The position numbers were made by a program, and so were the translations under genes. Positions 23,649 to 32,046 of a DNA stretch of 48,330 bases are shown in pieces; position 1 is the first letter of the stretch, and every line of letters starts with the position of its first letter. Origin of the DNA: UBA6022 sp036382575 (GTDB taxonomy: Bacteria > Patescibacteriota > Saccharimonadia > Saccharimonadales > Saccharimonadaceae); contig DASVHL010000072.1 in the NCBI GenBank assembly GCA_036382575.1, positions 1-48,330 of the forward strand. The letters run 5' to 3'. The notes below the pieces were generated by a model. It saw only the letters and a list, made by a program, of their open reading frames with translations. It did not search any database and was not told where the DNA came from.

Positions 23649-24109
23649 TGAACCAGCAGGAATCAATTGACTTCGCAAAGAAGTATCTTGAAGATCTCAT
23701 TTCGTTCTTTGGTAGCAACGTGACTGTTGACGTGGACTGCCACGATGAAGTTATTGAACTATCACTTTCATCACCTGAACTTAACAGTTTATTGATTGGC
23801 AAGAATGCAGAAACGCTTCGTAGTTTGCAGTATTTAATCTCAACGACATTACGCAACAAAAACGCCGCCGTATCCCGTGTGAATGTCGATGTTGGTGGCT
23901 ATAAAAAGCAGCGTGCTGACAAGGTTGCCGTTCAGGCTCGCGAATGGATCGAAGAAGTCCGCCGGACTGGTGATTCATTTGTTGGTGATCTGAACGCTGC
24001 TGATCGCCGCATCGTTCACCACGTTGCTGGCGAATATGACGATATTCGCACCTTCTCAGAGGGAGAAGGCCGTGATCGCCGCATTATTATTGCACAGAAA
24101 AGTTCATAG
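23648..24109 (+). CDS. jag: Jag/KhpB RNA-binding protein (KH and R3H domains)
   Basis: The 153-residue cytoplasmic RNA-binding protein has a KH domain (about 45-95) with the sequence LLIGKNAETLRSLQYLIS. A C-terminal R3H domain follows (about 100-150), with the R-x3-H core in ADRRIVHHVAGEYDD and EGEGRDRRIIIA. The N-terminal Jag_N domain of larger homologues is missing, which is common in small genomes. In Firmicutes KhpB works with KhpA in cell-division and envelope control. It is translationally coupled to yidC. Confidence 0.92.
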   Translation: MNQQESIDFAKKYLEDLISFFGSNVTVDVDCHDEVIELSLSSPELNSLLIGKNAETLRSLQYLISTTLRNKNAAVSRVNVDVGGYKKQRADKVAVQAREWIEEVRRTGDSFVGDLNAADRRIVHHVAGEYDDIRTFSEGEGRDRRIIIAQKSS

Positions 24110-24123
24110 GGTTCTCATTGATA

Positions 24124-24153
24124 AAAAAACGCCGCCAGATGGCGGTGTTTTTT
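24124..24153. terminator. Bidirectional terminator between jag and the GT4 gene
   Basis: An A-rich arm, GCCGCC-AGAT-GGCGGT core and T-rich arm give about 13 pairs. It is placed between two convergent genes. Confidence 0.88.
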
Positions 24154-24157
24154 AAAG

Positions 24158-25246
24158 TTATTTTTTATGAGACATGTAAACTTCGTGGGTTTGTTCGGCC
24201 ATGTGACGCCATGAATACTTTTTAACCTGTTCGGTACCGGCAGCGATAAGCTCTTGGCGGCGGTGGGGGTTATCCAGAATGACAGAAATCGCATCAGCCA
24301 TATCAGTAACATCTAGTGGATTGAAGTATTCAGCAGCAATGCCGTATACCTCTGGTAAACAAGTGGCGTTACTGCTGGCCACAGGTGCACCATACGCCAT
24401 AGCCTCGAGCCCTGGCAGACCGAAGCCTTCCATTAGTGAAGGGAAGACATATGCTTCGCAGTGCTGGAATAGCCACGCCAGCTCATCATCATCGACAAAT
24501 CCGGTAAACAGAATATTCTTGTAGCTATGTTCGGTGAAATAGGCTTCGGTTTTTTGGGCAGAGGCATTTTTACTTCCCACTAGTATCAACCCTAAGTCAG
24601 GATATTTCTCGAGAAGTTTTTGATGTGCATCGCCTAAACGTTTAATGTTCTTGTAATCACTCTGCTGGCCAACATATAGAATAAAACGTTTAAATGGATG
24701 CTTGTATTCTTTTGGTTGATTCGGGGTAATATCGGCTGATTCATAAGTAAAGGTGATCTTATCTACAGGAACCTTAAGTCGTTTACTCACATCGTCTTTA
24801 ACGTATTTGGTAGGCGTGATAATGTGACGGCTTTTATGAGCGACCAAAGGGAAGACGAACCGCGCAACTAACTGTTTAATATGAAAGACTGTCCAGTTTT
24901 TGTCCGAATTATAGGTATCGAGGAGGGTTAGATCGTGAAACGTGGTGACACGAGCGCCTTTATAAAGGATCGGCTGTTGTGGCATACAGAAATGGACGAG
25001 ATCTGGTTTGAGACTATCGAGTAACTTCTTAAATCCAAGTTGTTCACCGAATGAATAATTGGCGTAATCAGCAGCTTTGACAGTAAAATTAGCACTTGTT
25101 GGTTGCCAGTAGTTTAAGTCTTTTGTGGGTACTAATACCGTGTAGCGATTAGTCGTATCAACTTCCTGCAGGTAGTGCAGTAGGCGCTCAACGTATCGTC
25201 CGGTCGACGAGTTGATAATGCGGGCATCAATGAGGATATGGGTCAT
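24158..25246 (-). CDS. GT4-family glycosyltransferase
   Basis: The 362-residue cytoplasmic enzyme has a GT-B fold. The N-terminal half opens with ILIDARIINSSTGRYVERLL. The C-terminal half has the nucleotide-sugar motif region FVDDDELAWLFQHCEAYVFP followed by SLMEGFGLPGLEAMAYGAPV with the E-x7-E pattern. Such enzymes transfer sugars from UDP- or GDP-sugars to lipid or glycan acceptors. Its ATG overlaps the stop of the GtrA gene by four bases (ATGA), and AAAGGAGG precedes it. It is therefore the last gene of the operon GtrB-like, GtrA, GT4. Confidence 0.9.
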   Translation of the reverse strand: MTHILIDARIINSSTGRYVERLLHYLQEVDTTNRYTVLVPTKDLNYWQPTSANFTVKAADYANYSFGEQLGFKKLLDSLKPDLVHFCMPQQPILYKGARVTTFHDLTLLDTYNSDKNWTVFHIKQLVARFVFPLVAHKSRHIITPTKYVKDDVSKRLKVPVDKITFTYESADITPNQPKEYKHPFKRFILYVGQQSDYKNIKRLGDAHQKLLEKYPDLGLILVGSKNASAQKTEAYFTEHSYKNILFTGFVDDDELAWLFQHCEAYVFPSLMEGFGLPGLEAMAYGAPVASSNATCLPEVYGIAAEYFNPLDVTDMADAISVILDNPHRRQELIAAGTEQVKKYSWRHMAEQTHEVYMSHKK

Positions 25247-25668
25247 GACTGTACCTCCTTTTTAAACACAAAGCGAGAATACATGATGTAATTCCAAATT
25301 AGTGACACAAGTGTTGCAACTATCTTGGTGATAAGTAGTACCATTTGCTCGTCGAGTTTTAGCGAAGCCATTGCCGATGACAGTAGGTAAATAACAGCCG
25401 GCTGAAGCACCCACAGGCCGAATAGTGTAATGATCAAAAAGAGAATGAATTCACGCTTGGCGTTACCAGTCGTAGATTTAAAGGTGAAGGTTTTGTTCGC
25501 AAAAAAACTAAAAACAAAGGCCACAGAGGTGGATATGTAATTACTCGGAATTTTATCTAGCCCTAGATTAACTAACACGAATAAAATACTGAAATCAATC
25601 AGCGTATTGACACCGCCAACTAGGGCGAAGCGAAGCTTATCGGCGTGTTGCTGGAGCGAATCTTTCAT
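25243..25668 (-). CDS. GtrA-family membrane protein
   Basis: The 141-residue protein has four membrane helices in the GtrA pattern: LRFALVGGVNTLIDFSILF at the start, FANKTFTFKS after helix two, and SLIWNYIMYSRFVF at the end. GtrA proteins are proposed to flip polyprenyl-linked sugars or assist the partner GtrB-like transferase. The location between a GtrB-like transferase and a GT4 fits that job. Confidence 0.88.
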   Translation of the reverse strand: MKDSLQQHADKLRFALVGGVNTLIDFSILFVLVNLGLDKIPSNYISTSVAFVFSFFANKTFTFKSTTGNAKREFILFLIITLFGLWVLQPAVIYLLSSAMASLKLDEQMVLLITKIVATLVSLIWNYIMYSRFVFKKEVQS

Positions 25669-25670
25669 GG

Positions 25671-26624
25671 CTAGTCTTTCTTGGGGTGACTTTTATGGTA
25701 TTCTTCGACAAAATACAGCGGACGATTCTTGGTCTCGTTAAAGATACGCGCAATATACTCACCGATAATACCGAGAGATAATAGCTGGACACCTCCTAGG
25801 AACAATATAACCGCCATCATCGATGGATAGCCAGCCAGGTCACTACCAAAGAACATCGTTCGGATAACGAGGAAGAGGATATAGATAAATGCCAGTAGCG
25901 AGGTTGCGATACCCATAAAGGTTGAAATGCGCAGCGGTGCAGTCGTAAACGACGTAATACCTTCAATGGCCAGTTCGAGTAATTTAAAGTAGTTCCATTT
26001 TGTTTCACCAGCAGCACGCGGGTCGCGGTCATAGCTAATTTCTTTTTTCTTGTAACCTATCCAACTAAACATACCCTTGGTATAACGTTGGCTTTCACGG
26101 AATTGACGAAGTGCTTCAACGCAGCGCTTATCGAGCAAACGGAAATCACCCGTATCTTGCTGTATAGGGATGTGAGTCGAACGTTGCAGGACTTTATAAA
26201 ATCCTGTTGAGGTTGCTTTCTTGAGCCAGCTTTCGCCGTCGCGGCTATTTCGACGTGCATAGACATCATCGTAACCCTCTTCCCAATATGCGATCATCTG
26301 TGGAATTAGTTCAGGTGGATCCTGCAGATCGGCATCAATGATTACCGTTGCATCACCGGTGACGTGATCGAGGCCGGCAATCATAGCTGTTTCTTTACCG
26401 AAGTTACGCGATAGGTTTACGTAAGCAACTCGGCTATCTTTGGTAGCATAGCCTTTGATAATTTCTAAGGTTTTGTCACGACTACCATCGTTAATAAAAA
26501 GGAACTCGAAGTCATAATTAACCGTTTCTCCAGCTAGCTTATGGAGACGCTCATAGAGGTGTCGGAGTACTTCTTGTTCGTTATAAGCAGGGATGAGAAT
26601 ACTGATTTTTTTGCGAGTTGTCAT
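25671..26624 (-). CDS. GtrB/DPM1-like polyprenyl-phosphate glycosyltransferase (GT2)
   Basis: The 317-residue protein has an N-terminal GT2 catalytic domain with SILIPAYNEQEVLRHLYERL, the metal site IIDADLQDPPELI (DxD), and QDTGDFRLLDKR. Two C-terminal membrane helices follow (about 230-255 and 265-290). This layout matches enzymes that load a sugar onto undecaprenyl phosphate at the inner face of the membrane. Transcription appears to begin at the ATG itself from TGATATACT (26632-26640), where TGA is also the sucD stop codon. Confidence 0.9.
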   Translation of the reverse strand: MTTRKKISILIPAYNEQEVLRHLYERLHKLAGETVNYDFEFLFINDGSRDKTLEIIKGYATKDSRVAYVNLSRNFGKETAMIAGLDHVTGDATVIIDADLQDPPELIPQMIAYWEEGYDDVYARRNSRDGESWLKKATSTGFYKVLQRSTHIPIQQDTGDFRLLDKRCVEALRQFRESQRYTKGMFSWIGYKKKEISYDRDPRAAGETKWNYFKLLELAIEGITSFTTAPLRISTFMGIATSLLAFIYILFLVIRTMFFGSDLAGYPSMMAVILFLGGVQLLSLGIIGEYIARIFNETKNRPLYFVEEYHKSHPKKD

Positions 26625-26631
26625 GCTGTAC

Positions 26632-26640
26632 AGTATATCA
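26632..26640 (-). promoter_or_regulatory. Extended -10 promoter of the GtrB-GtrA-GT4 operon
   Basis: Minus strand TGA-TATACT. The TGA (26640-26638) is the stop codon of sucD. The box ends seven bases before the ATG at 26624, so the message should be leaderless. Confidence 0.6.
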
Positions 26641-27495
26641 CTTTACAGATTGAGTGAGCTCGACGACACTGTCACTAACGATGACACCGGCGGCTTTTAG
26701 GGCTGCAGTTTTTGCACCAGATGACTCGCTGTCACTACCCAGGATTGCCCCGGCATGACCTAGCTGTACGCCAGCAGGGGCGTGATGGCCTGCGATATAC
26801 CCATAGACTGGTTTAGTGATGTTTGCTTTGATATGTGCCGCCGCCTCGACTTCGTCGGTGCCGCCAATCTCGCCAATCATGACAATACTAGTAACATCTG
26901 GATCTTGCTCGAACAGATCAAGGCACTCGATAAATCCCGTCCCGCGAACAGGATCACCACCGATACCTATAACGTATTTCTGGCCAATACCACGCTGAGT
27001 GAGGCCAGCCATGGCTTCGTAGGTGAGAGTACCAGATCTACTGACGATACCAACAGTCCCAGCGAGACCCATATTGTTTGGAATAATACCGAGCTTATTG
27101 ACGCCAGGTAGCAGAACGCCAGGACAGTTAGGTCCAATTAATATCGACGACTCCCCTGCTATTCGTTGCTTTATATACAACATATCATGAATAGGGACAC
27201 CTTCGGTAATACAAATAATTAGTGGAATTTTTGCATCAATCGCTTCGATAACGGCAGCTTTGGCAAATGCGGCCGGTACAAATATTACGCTAATATCAAT
27301 TTTATGATCTTTTTGGATGCCTTTAATCGATTGATAGACAGGAGTGCCGTCAACTTCTTGGCCGGCTTTATTCGGGGAAGTTCCGGCAACGACATTAGTG
27401 CCAGCGGCTTTCATAGCACTGGCGTGAAATGAGCCTTGGCTACCGGTGATACCCTGGACGATGACGTTTTTAGCGGTGAATAGTTGATTATCCAT
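26638..27495 (-). CDS. sucD: Succinyl-CoA synthetase alpha subunit
   Basis: The 285-residue subunit binds CoA and carries the phosphohistidine. The N-terminal Rossmann domain has IVQGITGSQGSFHASAM. GPNCPGVLLPG and the active-site histidine H247 in GHAGAI are present. Overall length is normal. With SucC it interconverts succinyl-CoA and succinate while making or using ATP or GTP. The ATG is preceded by a near-perfect AAGGAGGTGA and overlaps sucC by eight bases. Related citryl-CoA synthetases share this fold, but this sequence follows succinyl-CoA synthetase closely. Confidence 0.93.
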   Translation of the reverse strand: MDNQLFTAKNVIVQGITGSQGSFHASAMKAAGTNVVAGTSPNKAGQEVDGTPVYQSIKGIQKDHKIDISVIFVPAAFAKAAVIEAIDAKIPLIICITEGVPIHDMLYIKQRIAGESSILIGPNCPGVLLPGVNKLGIIPNNMGLAGTVGIVSRSGTLTYEAMAGLTQRGIGQKYVIGIGGDPVRGTGFIECLDLFEQDPDVTSIVMIGEIGGTDEVEAAAHIKANITKPVYGYIAGHHAPAGVQLGHAGAILGSDSESSGAKTAALKAAGVIVSDSVVELTQSVK

Positions 27496-28558
27496 GATTC
27501 ACCTCCTTGGCGGCGGATAAACATTCCTCGAGTGTTGGGAGAATGGCAATGTGTTCTTTGGCGAGTAGTTCGGCAGCTGCTTCAAAATTCGTGCCAGCGA
27601 GACGGATGAATAGTGGAGGCAAGGTGTCTATTTGCTGGCGGGCGGCAATGATAGCTTTGGCAACTTCATCACAACGTGTAATACCTGCGAATATATTGAT
27701 AACGACAGCTTGAATAGACGGGAATTCCATGATCCGCTCAAAGGCCGCTAGGACGCTGGCAGTATTAGCTCCGCCGCCAATATCTAGGAAGTTGGCTGGT
27801 TTCATGCCAGCGGTCGCGACAGCATCTACTGTGGCCATTGCCAGACCTGCGCCGTTTGCAATAGTAGCGATTGTGCCATGTTCGTCTAGAACGACGAAAT
27901 TAGTATTACTTGGCTTATCCTCAAACTTCCATTCTGGGTGACGAAAACCAGCCGCATCATCGAGCACCATCTTGCAATCACCGGCAACCAGCTTGTTGTC
28001 TGCAGTTAAAACAAGGGGATTAATCTCGAGTAGGGTTGCATCGTTTTTAACAAAGCAGTCGTAACAATGTTCGATCAGGTCATGGAGCGCAAAGCTCTGG
28101 CTGGGTAGGTCGAGATATTCGGCTAACTGTTCGCCAGCTGCCTCGGCATTTTTAGAGCTAAGAGGGATATGTAAAAAGCTTTCATGATCGTTAGCTTCAA
28201 CTTCGATGCCACCATCTTTGTGGGCAACTAACTCGATTGTTGGAATAGATTTATTAATGACAATAGAAAAGTAATATTCATTTTCGATAACCAGCTTCTC
28301 TTCGGCCAGTAGGGTGTTCGGTAGATAGTCGCGAATCTCAAGATCGAACAGTCGATCAATAGTTGTTGTAACCTCGTCAGGATTTTCAACAACAACCACC
28401 CCGCCCAACTTGCCTCGCCCACCAATTGGAACTTGAGATTTCAGTACGGTAGGTAAGGGTAATTCAGGGGTGTAATCACGAGTAATAACTACCGAATTCG
28501 GTATCGGTACGCCGGCATTATTGAGAAGCATTTTTGCTTCGTATTCAAGCAGTTTCAT
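27488..28558 (-). CDS. sucC: Succinyl-CoA synthetase beta subunit (ATP-grasp)
   Basis: The 356-residue ATP-grasp subunit is somewhat shorter than the usual 385-390. It starts MKLLEYEAKMLLNNAGVPIP and has VLKSQVPIGGRGKLGGVVV (nucleotide site) and LLEINPLVLTADNKLVAGDCK. The C-terminal GGGANTASVLAAFE and NIFAGITRCDEVAKAI belong to the CoA-ligase domain. Together with sucD it forms a complete enzyme. No other citric-acid-cycle enzyme except the ATP-citrate lyase at 36.4-39.4 kb lies in the window. It may serve substrate-level ATP synthesis or supply succinyl-CoA (inference). Confidence 0.93.
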   Translation of the reverse strand: MKLLEYEAKMLLNNAGVPIPNSVVITRDYTPELPLPTVLKSQVPIGGRGKLGGVVVVENPDEVTTTIDRLFDLEIRDYLPNTLLAEEKLVIENEYYFSIVINKSIPTIELVAHKDGGIEVEANDHESFLHIPLSSKNAEAAGEQLAEYLDLPSQSFALHDLIEHCYDCFVKNDATLLEINPLVLTADNKLVAGDCKMVLDDAAGFRHPEWKFEDKPSNTNFVVLDEHGTIATIANGAGLAMATVDAVATAGMKPANFLDIGGGANTASVLAAFERIMEFPSIQAVVINIFAGITRCDEVAKAIIAARQQIDTLPPLFIRLAGTNFEAAAELLAKEHIAILPTLEECLSAAKEVNHG

Positions 28559-28587
28559 ATCTATTTATCGTACATCATATTGGTTAG

Positions 28588-28635
28588 CTCGTCACTTAAC
28601 GAGTCGATAAATATATCCACTGGTTAAGTGACGAG
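28588..28635. repeat. 13-bp perfect inverted repeat upstream of sucC
   Basis: CTCGTCACTTAAC (28588-28600) and GTTAAGTGACGAG (28623-28635) flank a 22-base AT-rich loop. It lies 30 bases upstream of sucC. No T-run follows in either direction, so an operator or leader structure is likelier than a terminator. Confidence 0.6.
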
Positions 28636-28672
28636 GACAGAGTGATACTTGGATTCTGTACTCGTCGAGAGC

Positions 28673-28966
28673 TTATAAGCATTCAATCTGCGCAACAATG
28701 TGCAAATTATCATCCATCTGCGAGACGGTGACGTCTATAAGCGTAAAACGAGGTCGGCGGTCTTGTGCTATAAGAATAGCCAGTTTACTGGTAATGTCGA
28801 GTTTCAGTTGATCTCGATCTTCTTCGCCAGTAAAGCAAACACCGGCAATACTGTGCGGCGGACGGTACGTGAGCGATTGCGCACAACCACGCTCCAGTTC
28901 GCCGTACAAACAGCGTGCACATCGATCGGCAAAACTTTGCCGAAATAATGTATGATTAGTATCCAA
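28673..28966 (-). CDS. Small hypothetical protein, possibly real
   Basis: The 97-residue reading frame has balanced charged composition and four cysteines, two in a CARC motif with a third in GCAQ, that could bind a metal. The C-terminal part (LIDVTVSQMDDNLHIVAQIE) looks beta-rich. It must start at TTG (28966), has no strong Shine-Dalgarno, and competes with overlapping frames of similar length. I keep it because the next genes would otherwise leave about 600 bases empty. I recognise no family and assign no function. Confidence 0.4.
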   Translation of the reverse strand: MDTNHTLFRQSFADRCARCLYGELERGCAQSLTYRPPHSIAGVCFTGEEDRDQLKLDITSKLAILIAQDRRPRFTLIDVTVSQMDDNLHIVAQIECL

Positions 28967-29142
28967 TGACTGTATCCTCTGTCCTGTTGATACTTTGTAT
29001 CGAAGAGCGCACTCTGCTGGATTAGCAAAATGTTTAAAAATAGTATATCACTATTTTTATTGAAGTAAGACTGGTTGGAGTGATTCATTTTTTACTCTAG
29101 TATACATCGACAGTACTTTATACGACCAAGTCTTGTTATATC

Positions 29143-29151
29143 TGATATAAT
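29143..29151 (+). promoter_or_regulatory. Extended -10 promoter of the polysaccharide cluster
   Basis: TGA-TATAAT at 29143-29151, 13 bases before the ATG at 29165. The leader is about six bases with no Shine-Dalgarno. Confidence 0.6.
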
Positions 29152-29164
29152 TAGTAAATAAAAT

Positions 29165-30022
29165 ATGGTAAAAATTGCTATTATTACAAGGACGAAAGAT
29201 CGATCGGTATTCTTACCGCGCGCTATAGAGTCCGTTGCCAAGCAGAGCTACCTTGACTATGTTCATGTCATCGTTAACGATGGCGGAGACAAAGCTGCAG
29301 TAGAGAAAATAGTCGATTCTCAAAAACCTGAAGTTCAGTCTAAAATAAAACTGTTTCACCGCTCGCAGCCAAGTGGTGCACCGGATACTATATTTAACGA
29401 ATGTATAGATAGGGTGGATTCGGAGTATGTAGCCATACTTGACGATGATGACACCTGGCATAAGGACTTTTTGTTGCAGACCGTTAAATGCCTCGATGAG
29501 ACTGAAAATGCGGGTGGAGTGGTAGTTCGAACAGATAAAATTATCGAAAAAATAAAAGACACCTCCATAGAAATAATTAAATCAGAGAGCCTAATGCCGG
29601 AGTTGCAGGCTATCAGTCTATATAGGCAGTTTATGGACAATCAATTGATGACAAATGCTTTCGTATTTCGTCGGTCAGCTTATGAAAAGGTAGGAAAATA
29701 TGACAAGTCTTTGCCGGTGGTTGCCGATTGGGAATTTGGCATACGTTTTCTGCAAGAATATGAAGTTGAATTTCTCGATCCAGGGTTTGCATTGGCTTAC
29801 TACCATCACCGCCAAGGAGCAAAAGATAATAGCTTTTCTAAACATAGTCACAGGAAGTACGTCACGCTTGTGGCAAATAACTATTTAAGAAAAGAGCTGA
29901 AAGAAGGTTACCTGGGAGCGGGGTATATAATGAGCGACCTGAAATATCGCCAAGACAGTCGAAATGATTTTATTAAACGAATTATTCCTGGAAGAGTTCT
30001 GAAAGTTTTTAAAAAGAAGTAA
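29165..30022 (+). CDS. GT2-family glycosyltransferase
   Basis: The 285-residue GT-A enzyme starts with IAIITRTKDRSVFLPRAIES. It has the nucleotide-sugar site VIVNDGGDKAAV and the metal-binding DDDD near residue 96 (YVAILDDDDTWHKDF). A later W-E motif (VADWEFGIRF) fits the catalytic base region. The donor sugar cannot be read from the sequence. It is the first gene of a tightly spaced plus-strand operon with the ABC exporter, so it likely builds the exported glycan. Confidence 0.88.
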   Translation: MVKIAIITRTKDRSVFLPRAIESVAKQSYLDYVHVIVNDGGDKAAVEKIVDSQKPEVQSKIKLFHRSQPSGAPDTIFNECIDRVDSEYVAILDDDDTWHKDFLLQTVKCLDETENAGGVVVRTDKIIEKIKDTSIEIIKSESLMPELQAISLYRQFMDNQLMTNAFVFRRSAYEKVGKYDKSLPVVADWEFGIRFLQEYEVEFLDPGFALAYYHHRQGAKDNSFSKHSHRKYVTLVANNYLRKELKEGYLGAGYIMSDLKYRQDSRNDFIKRIIPGRVLKVFKKK

Positions 30023-30025
30023 ATT

Positions 30026-30841
30026 ATGAAAACATCAAATATTTTTAGTAAAAAAAACAAAGTACTATTACGAGAGCTTGTTATAACAGACTTCAAGCTT
30101 CGTTATCAAGGGTCAGTGCTTGGGTACGTGTGGTCGCTTCTAAAGCCACTTATGCTGTTCGCTATTATGTATATGGTGTTTATACATTTCTTGAAATTCG
30201 GACAAGGAATTGACCATTATGCGGTTGCTTTGCTGCTGGGTATTGTTATGTGGACATTCTTCATTGACGCAACAAATCAAGGAATGCAGGCGATTGTATC
30301 TCGTGGAGATTTGCTACGAAAGATTAACTTTCCGAAATACATCTTAGTTATATCTGGAACTGTGTCTGCATTGATTAACTTCCTCCTTAATTTGCTAGTT
30401 GTAGTGGTCTTTATGTTGATGGATGGAGTGGACTTTACCTGGTCGGCATTACTTTTCCCGGTTACTATGGCTATACTGTTTGCTTTCTCGTTAGCAACCG
30501 CATTCTTTTTAGCAGCGGTAGTTGTTAGGTTTCGTGATATTGGACATATTTGGGAGGTGTTTCTACAGGCATTGTTCTATGCAACACCTATTATCTATCC
30601 CCTACAGCTCGTAATGGTATATAACAATACCGCTGCGCACCTATTAATGCTTAGTCCAATAGCTGTGCTATTCCAGGATGCCCGTGCGCAATTGGTCGGT
30701 AGTGAAAATGTCGTAACAGCATCACAGCTATTCGAAAACCCTGCATTTCTAGCCATTCCATACTTGATTATTGTCGTAGTCATTATTTTGGCCGTTTGGT
30801 ATTTTAAGAAAAGCCAAGCAAAATTTGCGGAGTTAGTGTAA
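30026..30841 (+). CDS. ABC-2 type polysaccharide exporter permease (Wzm/TagG-like)
   Basis: The 271-residue protein has six predicted membrane helices. The Wzm/TagG N-terminus is present: LLRELVITDFKLRYQGSVLG, then YVWSLLKPLMLFAIMYMVF. FRDIGHIWEVFLQALFYATP is the family's conserved cytoplasmic-to-helix-five segment. Such permeases move completed lipid-linked polysaccharide across the membrane. It starts three bases after the GT2 stop and overlaps the ATPase start by one base (TAATG). Confidence 0.92.
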   Translation: MKTSNIFSKKNKVLLRELVITDFKLRYQGSVLGYVWSLLKPLMLFAIMYMVFIHFLKFGQGIDHYAVALLLGIVMWTFFIDATNQGMQAIVSRGDLLRKINFPKYILVISGTVSALINFLLNLLVVVVFMLMDGVDFTWSALLFPVTMAILFAFSLATAFFLAAVVVRFRDIGHIWEVFLQALFYATPIIYPLQLVMVYNNTAAHLLMLSPIAVLFQDARAQLVGSENVVTASQLFENPAFLAIPYLIIVVVIILAVWYFKKSQAKFAELV

Positions 30842-32046
30842 TGAATAAAAACATAGCAATATCTGTCAATAATATCCATAAGACTTTTCGTCTCCCCCAT
30901 GATCAACATAGTGGCGTAAAGCAGTACATACTTAACTTGTTTCGTCGCAATAGAGTTAAAGGATATGAAAACCAACATGTCCTTAAGGGGATTAATTTTG
31001 AAATTAAAAAAGGCGAATTTTTTGGAATAGTTGGCCGCAACGGTAGCGGCAAGAGCACGCTCCTTAAACTCCTCGCTGGCATATATGTACCCGATAAAGG
31101 CTCTATCGTAGTCAATGGGACCCTAGTGCCATTTATTGAACTGGGTGTCGGTTTTAACCCAGAGCTAACGGGTCGCGAAAACGTCTATCTGAACGGAGCA
31201 TTACTTGGCTTCAGTCGCAATCAAATGGATGAAATGTATGATGAAATAGTTGAGTTTGCCGAACTAAAAAAATTCATGGATCAAAAGCTTAAAAACTATT
31301 CCTCTGGCATGCAAGTACGCTTAGCGTTTAGTATCGCTATACGCGCCGAAACGGATATCCTTGTTTTAGATGAAGTTTTGGCGGTGGGTGATGAAGCCTT
31401 TCAGCGTAAATGTAGTGACTACTTTAGTAAAATACGCGACGATAAGAACAAGACGGTAATATTAGTCACTCATGATATGGCATCGGTAAAAAAGTATTGC
31501 GATAGAGCGGTCCTGATTAAAAATGGCGAAATTGTGCTGGAAGGCAGCCCTCTCGATGTAGCAAATGAATATACACTTATTAATTTCGACGCCGCATCAA
31601 CTACTACAAACGATGATAAAAAGAATGATATTTATGCCTTGGCCATAAAACCAATATCGGAACGCGTATTAAAATCCGGAAATGATATGACAGTAGAGAT
31701 ATTATATAAATTAGATAAAGAATCTGACTTAGAGATGCTGTTTCCATCGGTAGCGCTATATATTAATAACACTCCTATAGTATTTGATACTATTCGTGAC
31801 AAAGGCGTTAAAAATAAGATTGGCATAAATAAAGTCAAATATTCATATCCTACAAAAGATATAAGCGAAGGTAGTGAGATAAAGGTTGTTGCAGAGTTAT
31901 GGCAAAGGGGCAGGAACAGAGACGATGATACGGAAGCTGCTTTTATTGATACGAAGGATGCAGCTATCTTCAAAATAAGTAGCTCTAAGGAATCGCCCAA
32001 TGGAGACATTTTCCGTACAAGAGGCGAATGGGGTTATGACAGCTAG
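30841..32046 (+). CDS. ABC exporter ATPase with C-terminal substrate domain (Wzt/TagH-like)
   Basis: The 401-residue protein has a nucleotide-binding domain (about 1-250) with Walker A GRNGSGKST, signature YSSGMQVRLAFS and Walker B ILVLDEVLAVGDEAF. A beta-rich C-terminal domain of about 150 residues resembles the Wzt-C domain, which in Wzt proteins recognises the capped end of the glycan. This suggests export of a terminated polymer rather than simple lipid-sugar flipping (inference). It is the partner of the permease just upstream. Its last 11 bases overlap the GT8 gene. Confidence 0.92.
   Translation: MNKNIAISVNNIHKTFRLPHDQHSGVKQYILNLFRRNRVKGYENQHVLKGINFEIKKGEFFGIVGRNGSGKSTLLKLLAGIYVPDKGSIVVNGTLVPFIELGVGFNPELTGRENVYLNGALLGFSRNQMDEMYDEIVEFAELKKFMDQKLKNYSSGMQVRLAFSIAIRAETDILVLDEVLAVGDEAFQRKCSDYFSKIRDDKNKTVILVTHDMASVKKYCDRAVLIKNGEIVLEGSPLDVANEYTLINFDAASTTTNDDKKNDIYALAIKPISERVLKSGNDMTVEILYKLDKESDLEMLFPSVALYINNTPIVFDTIRDKGVKNKIGINKVKYSYPTKDISEGSEIKVVAELWQRGRNRDDDTEAAFIDTKDAAIFKISSSKESPNGDIFRTRGEWGYDS

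Noticed and set aside
28988..29000. GATAC-TTT-GTATC mini-hairpin
   Set aside because: Five pairs around three bases is expected by chance in AT-rich spacer.
28700..29088. Overlapping frames on both strands (82 and 94 codons) around the 97-residue candidate
   Set aside because: Composition is poor (Ser/Thr/Arg- or Ile/Asn-rich without pattern) and starts lack support. At most one frame here can be real, and the minus-strand 28673-28966 frame looks best.
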